This document shows, one piece after another, positions 58,945 to 64,000 of a stretch of DNA of 64,000 nucleotides (position 1 is its first letter; each line of letters opens with the position of its first letter). Under the pieces are notes generated by a model, which was given only the letters and a program-made list of their open reading frames with translations, was not told the DNA's origin and did no database searches. A program made the position numbers and the translations under genes. The stretch is from Timema cristinae. Taxonomy: Eukaryota; Arthropoda; Insecta; Phasmatodea; Timematidae. The stretch is taken from the NCBI GenBank assembly GCA_039000515.1, contig JBCFYV010000012.1:15967172-16031171 (forward strand). The letters are read 5' to 3'.

Positions 58945-60155
58945 AATATCTTTCAGTTGCATTTTCTGGAATTGCAGCATCTTCAATTGAAGGTGGTCGA
59001 ATGATACACAATCAATTTAAACTCCTCATTCCAGTGCTGGAATGCATCAATTTTATCAATCACGTCCTGGGTCGCAGATGGCCAAATGATCAAATTTGGA
59101 CTCGCAATCATGGATGAGGCCAGTACGATTCAATCTTCAGTACTTCCAGTTCTAAACAAATGTACAAAGACTTGACTTAAAACAGCTTGTAGCCATTCGG
59201 TGGAAAAGTAATTTGTATGTGTGGTAACTTCAGAAAGACACTCCCAGATGAGTGAGCTCACTTTGACCTAAAGTCCAAAATCTCTTCGTGATAAAAAATA
59301 TTCATGTCAATGAAAGAGAAAATGTATTTACGGAATATATTTTCAGATTGGGCAACGAAATTCTCCCGTTACCAAGCAACGCACCTAATGATGTTATTAA
59401 TTTACTTGATAGACTTGCTCACATTTATTTAAACATAGATTTCGTCAGTGATTTTGTTCGTATAAAGCCCGCTTTCCTAAACCTTATTGGAAAATGAGAT
59501 TGTAAAGGAAGCAACTATCGCATCTCACGATGAAGATTGTGCAGCTATCAATTACGCAATTTTGGCCCAAATTGACGAGCAAGAAAAAATTTACCACAGT
59601 GTGGATTCCATCGTGACTGATACGCGAAAGATGAGCTAGTTTTGAACGTAGTATTTCAATACCACGGAGTTAAGTGGCCTCCCAATCAAGATATGAAATC
59701 CAAAATAAGATAATGGTGCTTTTATTGTGAATTCTGAACACATCTAAATGTATCAACAACGGAACTAGTATTCGAGTAGATTAGATGAACAAGAACTGCG
59801 TTCTGTCTTACTGTTTGACAGGATCATCCTCCGGGTAGCAAGTAATTATTGCAAGCTTTCCATTGACTCAAATGATGCTGTTGTTCTATCATTTAAGTTG
59901 GTTAGGTAGCAATTTCCACTTTCATTAGGATTCACAATGACAAAAACATATCTAATGTTAATCCCTTGCCAAAGTAAAGAACTACCTTCCAAATCCAGTC
60001 TTTTGCAACATAAATTCTATGTCTGAATCAGCCATTTACGATAGTTTACTGGGGTCCACATATTCGTTAAGAATGGAAAAAAATCAACGACAAACTAAAC
60101 GTGCCAAATTGTTACGAAGAATGTCATATACAAAGAAATACTGAGACGAAAATGA
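58945..60155 (+). pseudogene. Helitron Rep/helicase remnant (Pif1-like helicase part)
   Basis: Matches to the C-terminal Pif1-like helicase of Helitron transposons appear in order across shifting frames: 'FSGIAASSIEGGRMIHNQFK' at 58965-59025 (family: SGIAA-LLEGGRTAHS-FK), 'CGNFRKTLPD' at 59219-59250 (family: GGDFRQ-LPV, helicase motif III), 'GNEILPLPSNAPNDVINLLD' with 'LAHIYLNI' in the frame at 59288-59497, and 'EIVKEATIASHDEDCAAINY' (family: ERAILA-N--V-EIN). Near the end are 'QFPLSLGFTMTK' (family: QFPV-LAFAMTINK-QGQ) and 'VTKNVIYKEIL', which closes this family's C-terminus at about 60147. Helitrons move by rolling-circle replication; the helicase unwinds DNA. Multiple stops and shifts make this copy dead. 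The Rep HUH domain and the Walker A section are not recognised upstream, and no 3' hairpin/CTRR end was located. Confidence 0.82.
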
Positions 60156-60339
60156 TTTATAAATATAATTATTTGTGTAATATTTTCTGTACATACTAAT
60201 ACATTCTGTATATAATTTAAATATTTACTTAATTTATTGTCTCGTTACTACTCATTTATTATTTCATTTACTACTAATCTTATTTTCCTCATTGTAATAT
60301 ACCACTGGCTTTACTATTTAATAAGTGTATATATAGCTG
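60156..60339. other. Unassigned AT-rich sequence
   Basis: Possible 3' flank of the Helitron; no hairpin end seen. Confidence 0.4.
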
Positions 60340-60556
60340 TTCAGGCTATATGCATTTAATTACTATAATGAGGTAGGGATGAGGAAAGAAATATTTTAGA
60401 GGTGGTATTTGCGTGGAAGGAAGTGGGAAACAATTTAATTAAAATAACCCTCAGTAAACCCAACCAAGATTTGAGACCCGATTTCCCCGTATTCATCAGG
60501 TCAATCTAACGCGAGATTGAATCCTTAGATCATTAGGCCACAGAAACGGGTTTGAT
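60340..60556 (-). mobile_element. SINE-1 copy, tail damaged
   Basis: Complement landmarks: 'taattactataatgaggtag', 'ggtatttgcgtggaaggaag', 'caaccaagatttgagaccc', 'aggtcaatctaacgcgagat', 'ttagatcattaggccacag', 'aaacggg'. Confidence 0.75.
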
Positions 60557-61289
60557 AGTTATAGCATATGGGAATAAAGTTTTCTTCAAGAAAGACCAAA
60601 TACAATGTAATTTATAATGCAAGAACCTCTCCTGATACACATTTTGAATATAAAGTCACTTTTTGGGGAAAATAAATAAGACATATTAATTTTAGAAGTA
60701 AAATCAAAATAACGGTTTCATCTCAAGGTAAAACCTAGATCATCTAAATATAAATTTCAAACATATCGAGGGACAAAAGAAATCCACTTTGAGTTCGGAG
60801 GCATCTAAAACATTAGAATGTGTAAGGAAAAACCTTTGGCTATACATTTTTTTTTTTTAGAAAGTAAAATCGTCTTATAAAAATGTTGATCTTGTCTCAA
60901 AATGTGTAGGACAATAAAAATTAATCCATAGTATTAATTACAAGAATTTAATTTAATGAACGTTGAGGCCTAATAAGATATTTTGATCCTAGCTCTATCG
61001 TTAACTAATTTTTTAATCATTTGTGTCATTTCACCACACATTTATCATTAGTTTTAATATTTAAAAAAATATACATATTTTAAGTCATATGTAAGTAATA
61101 CCTATAAAACTTCAGAAGTAAATATAAAATAATATCATAATTAATCCCCAAAATTAACATTTTAGCTAAACTACCTTCTGTATCTAATTGTTATATCACT
61201 AATAATCATATCATGATACCTATTAGTATTTATTCATCACCCGTTAGCTGTTGGCCTTATCTTCCAAACAATTTATATTTGCTTAGTAA
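60557..61289. other. Unassigned AT-rich sequence
   Basis: No gene or repeat recognised. Confidence 0.5.
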
Positions 61290-61616
61290 TGGGCACTATT
61301 AGATTTTTAATTAGTGTAGTAGGTGACCTGGTGGTCCTAGGGTGGTGTTGGAACTTCTGTGCTGGGGTCCAGGGTTCAATCTTCGGTCCAGGCACAGATT
61401 TATCTGATTGCCAAACCCTTCCTTCACCTCTGACAAGACATCTTGTGAATGTGGGGAATGCCAGGCCACCACCGTGGTTCGGATTCCACGTTAAACTGTA
61501 GGTCCTTCATTTCATCTCACAATCACCCTACCATTACACATTAGCGTAAGTGCGTATAACCCGAACGGTAGTAAGACGCGGTGCTAATAATAATTAATAA
61601 TAATAATAATAATATA
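61290..61616 (+). mobile_element. SINE-2 full copy with (AAT)n tail
   Basis: The head 'gtaggtgacctggtggtcct' and 'agggtggtg' is followed by 'ccagggttcaatcttcggtc' (B-box-like), the body 'cttcacctctgacaagacat', 'accaccgtggttcggattcc', 'caatcaccctaccattacac', and the tail 'cgtataacccgaacggtagt', 'aagacgcggtgc', then (AAT)n. The 3' tail is the same as in SINE-1, but head and body are unrelated. A minus-strand copy lies at 35411-35703. The 70-residue frame inside (61289-61501) is not a gene. Confidence 0.85.
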
Positions 61617-61620
61617 TTAC

Positions 61621-62810
61621 AGGTAGAGAAAGTATTGTGATCGTAAAAAAAATCGAACTCGAGATTTTGATGAATCTCGACGTTTCATGACCCCAGAATC
61701 CGAAAAAGGGGATTTTGAATTTCCGTGTCTGTGAGTCTGTACCTCCAACTAGAGCCTAAACTATTTACAAAATTTAGTATTTAGGGTTTTCATAGGTTTT
61801 CCCCCAAGGCTTTTTGGAATTGGATATCTAATCCTAAAATTAAGGGTAGTTTACTTAAAGGCAAAAAGAGAAAAAGCCGATTTTCTCAAAATAGACTCTA
61901 ACGATTTTTATTAAATTTCATTTCAAAACATTTATAAATATTACAAACAAAATGGCTACTCTCAATATTTCGGCAAAATGACTTGGGATCCGGATCTGAT
62001 GGGTAAAATTATCATTTTTTATAATATCTCCGTAACTCTTTGATGTATGAAATTATCATTACAAATATGTAGATATATTTATAATACAAATATTTTATTC
62101 AAAACATATTTTTATAAAACCAATAACTTTCAAGCTATACGCAGATATAAATACATATAAATATATTTAACTTTTCGAACACTAAAGGTAAAGTATTGCA
62201 ACTGTAAAAAAAATCTAACGTGAAATGTTGATGGATGTCGACATCTCATGACCCCCCGAACCCTAAAAAGTGGTTTTTGCAGTGCCGTCTCTCTGTGTGT
62301 CTGTTTAAACTTAAAATTAAGAGTAGTTTAAAAAAGGGCAAAAAGAGAAAACATCAATTTCTCATCTAATCTCATCTAATTGACTAACAATTTTGATTAA
62401 AATTGGTATTTAGGCTTTGATTAAGATTATAAATAAACTGGCTATTTTCATTTTCCTGTGAAAAATGAATTTCAGGGTACTTTACAGATGCTGAAATTTT
62501 CGTATCTCCGCAACAATTTGAGATACAAATAACTTATCATTGCACTATTAAAAATATTTTTTATATGAAATATGTTTTTATAAAACTAACATTTTCTGAG
62601 ATATCGGCAAATATATTAATACAATTTTGTGAGCTTTAAGTTGTAAAGAAATACTACTTAAGTCTTAACGCAATAAATCTTCAATGAAATAAAGTGATAA
62701 AGTCTCTCAAAAAGTTTGTTATTCTTCCCTAAACCTCTTAGGAGAAATGTTTGTATTAGTTCGTTTCACATATATTACGAGTTTTGAGTAAATATCTCCA
62801 TTTTTAAACA
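61621..62810 (+). repeat. Dispersed element Family A, head-to-tail dimer (clean)
   Basis: Unit 1 (from 61621) and unit 2 (from 62187) each begin 'ggta(ga)aagtattg', then contain 'catgacccc', a gtctgt-type run, 'aaaattaagggtagttt', 'ggcaaaaagagaaa', 'atctccg', and 'tataaaac..aac' before the next unit. After unit 2 a unique tail follows ('cttaagtcttaacgcaata', 'ttcttccctaaacctcttag', 'agtaaatatctccattttt'). No coding capacity. It directly follows the SINE-2 tail. Confidence 0.8.
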
Positions 62811-63947
62811 ATAGAGCGTGAGGAGTTCCATACCATTTATTTCAATAGTTTTAAGTTTTGTATTTATGAATATAGTTGACTTACGAGTCGACATGCAAAT
62901 TTAATAATACTACACCTTAACAATTACATAATTAAGGAAGTAAGTACTATAGTAGTGTTATGGTAGAAAGAAAAATGTAAAAGATACAATGATATTTTTT
63001 CCGTTAAGTGATAGTATCCTATATATTATTTTTGTTGTCAACATCCTTTTTTCTCAACTAATACAAAGCTTACAGTGATGAATAAGGTATCAGTGGATAG
63101 GATTTTTACCAACTTCTGACATAGCATACTCAGTTTACAGTAAAACACATTGTTTGTTTAAAATTTAAGTTAAAACAAAAATCTAACATTGCATTCTGAC
63201 ACCAAATATTGTATACAAAGAGATATTGTAAACTGTAAATACGTTCACATTAATAAACTCACTTTGCTATTTTGTGTATACACTTCGCTGAGTATTTAAT
63301 TTCAACAATCCAACAATAGACTAAATAATTTATATTTGTGGGGGGGGGGGGGGGGGATGGAAGGTTGAATGTGCGAAAGTTTCTCAAAGATTTACTGTAT
63401 TTACTACAATATCATTACCATTAGTTTATAGAAATCGGTACAATAAAAAGTGACAGGTCACTTAACTTGGCATATGAATACGTGAACATGGTTTTTAATT
63501 ATCTTTTGTAACCGTCAGTCGCCAGATACTTTCTATCCACCAGAATCCTTGTCACCGCTTCATGGATAAAGATGTTGAAAACATTCCGACCGAGTGTTTC
63601 GAGACAGACAACATTCTAGAAACCCCTGGTTGTATACCCGGTGAAAGTTCCCTATCGTTTAATAAATGCGCACTCGTACGATAGTCTTACTCTTGGTACT
63701 AGGGTTGGATGTTGGTTTAAGAGGCCTCAGTGGTAGAATAAATGTAAAGTTTTGACAGTTGGAGTGTCAATAGTTTGTTTAGCTCTATGTTCATGTTCAG
63801 AGTCCCTTTTCTTATCTACTGTCCACAAACACTGGATCGTTTCGAGTAAGGACGTAGAAAGTGAGGGGAGTGGGGTTCCAACACCCTCTGGAAACTGCCT
63901 TAGGGGTCGATTTATAAAAACTTTTATTAGTTTTTTTTGTGGTTATT
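62811..63947. other. Unassigned AT-rich sequence with poly-G
   Basis: A 17-G run lies at 63340-63356. A more balanced patch at 63490-63900 shows no recognisable gene. Confidence 0.45.
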
Positions 63948-64000
63948 TTAACATCGCGTCTTACTTACCCATTCAGGTTATACGTTTATGTTCTAGTTAC
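63948..64000 (-). mobile_element. SINE tail, cut by the window end
   Basis: 'aacatcgcgtcttacttacc', 'cattcaggttatacgtttat' is the complement of the shared SINE-1/SINE-2 tail. The body would lie beyond the window, so the family cannot be decided. Confidence 0.7.

Noticed and set aside
1..64000. CRISPR arrays, bacterial operons, rRNA genes
   Set aside because: No short direct repeats with unique spacers of the right size, no dense coding, and no rRNA signature. The regular arrays are gapless minisatellites.

Overview
This window looks like non-coding, transposon-filled DNA from a large, AT-rich animal genome. An arthropod, most likely an insect, fits best. The evidence is indirect: dozens of tRNA-derived SINEs, hAT and piggyBac-like MITEs, and decayed Helitron, MULE and LINE proteins. 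There are no long open frames outside tandem repeats, no operons and no bacterial-style ribosome binding sites. I found no intact protein-coding gene. Every recognisable protein match is a broken transposable-element remnant, and every long open frame lies in a tandem repeat.

Layout. From 1 to about 15.5 kb the text is dominated by stretched homopolymers and dropped bases and looks like unpolished long-read gap filling. Known repeats can still be read through the noise: a 39-bp minisatellite at 0.8-1.5 kb, a SINE at 1.8-2.0 kb, a 38-bp minisatellite at 3.6-4.0 kb, and a dimeric dispersed element at 9.9-10.9 kb. From 15.5 kb on the sequence is clean. It holds a piggyBac-like MITE (15.7 kb), many copies of a SINE with a tRNA-Leu/Ser-like head (here SINE-1; several have clear target-site duplications), a hAT MITE with a perfect 8-bp duplication (24.5 kb), a broken gene of a widespread invertebrate transposon-associated protein (26.2 kb), an 11-unit 37-bp minisatellite with two alternating unit types (33.0 kb), a 1.8-kb 27-bp minisatellite (36.6-38.4 kb), a LINE reverse-transcriptase remnant (41.5 kb), a MULE transposase remnant (49.4-50.4 kb), a hAT-like element with a tandemly repeated end (52.5-53.15 kb), a 545-bp near-perfect palindromic MITE (57.5-58.0 kb) and a Helitron helicase remnant (58.9-60.15 kb).

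Relationships. Two SINE families with unrelated bodies (SINE-1 and SINE-2) end in the same 3' tail of about 40 bases, which suggests they used the same LINE machinery. A third dispersed family (Family A) occurs as head-to-tail dimers at 10 kb and 61.6 kb and as single units on the minus strand at 27.9 and 40.1 kb. The window is best read as a record of successive transposon activity plus one low-quality assembly patch. Single-copy exons could hide in unassigned stretches, but nothing in the sequence identifies them.
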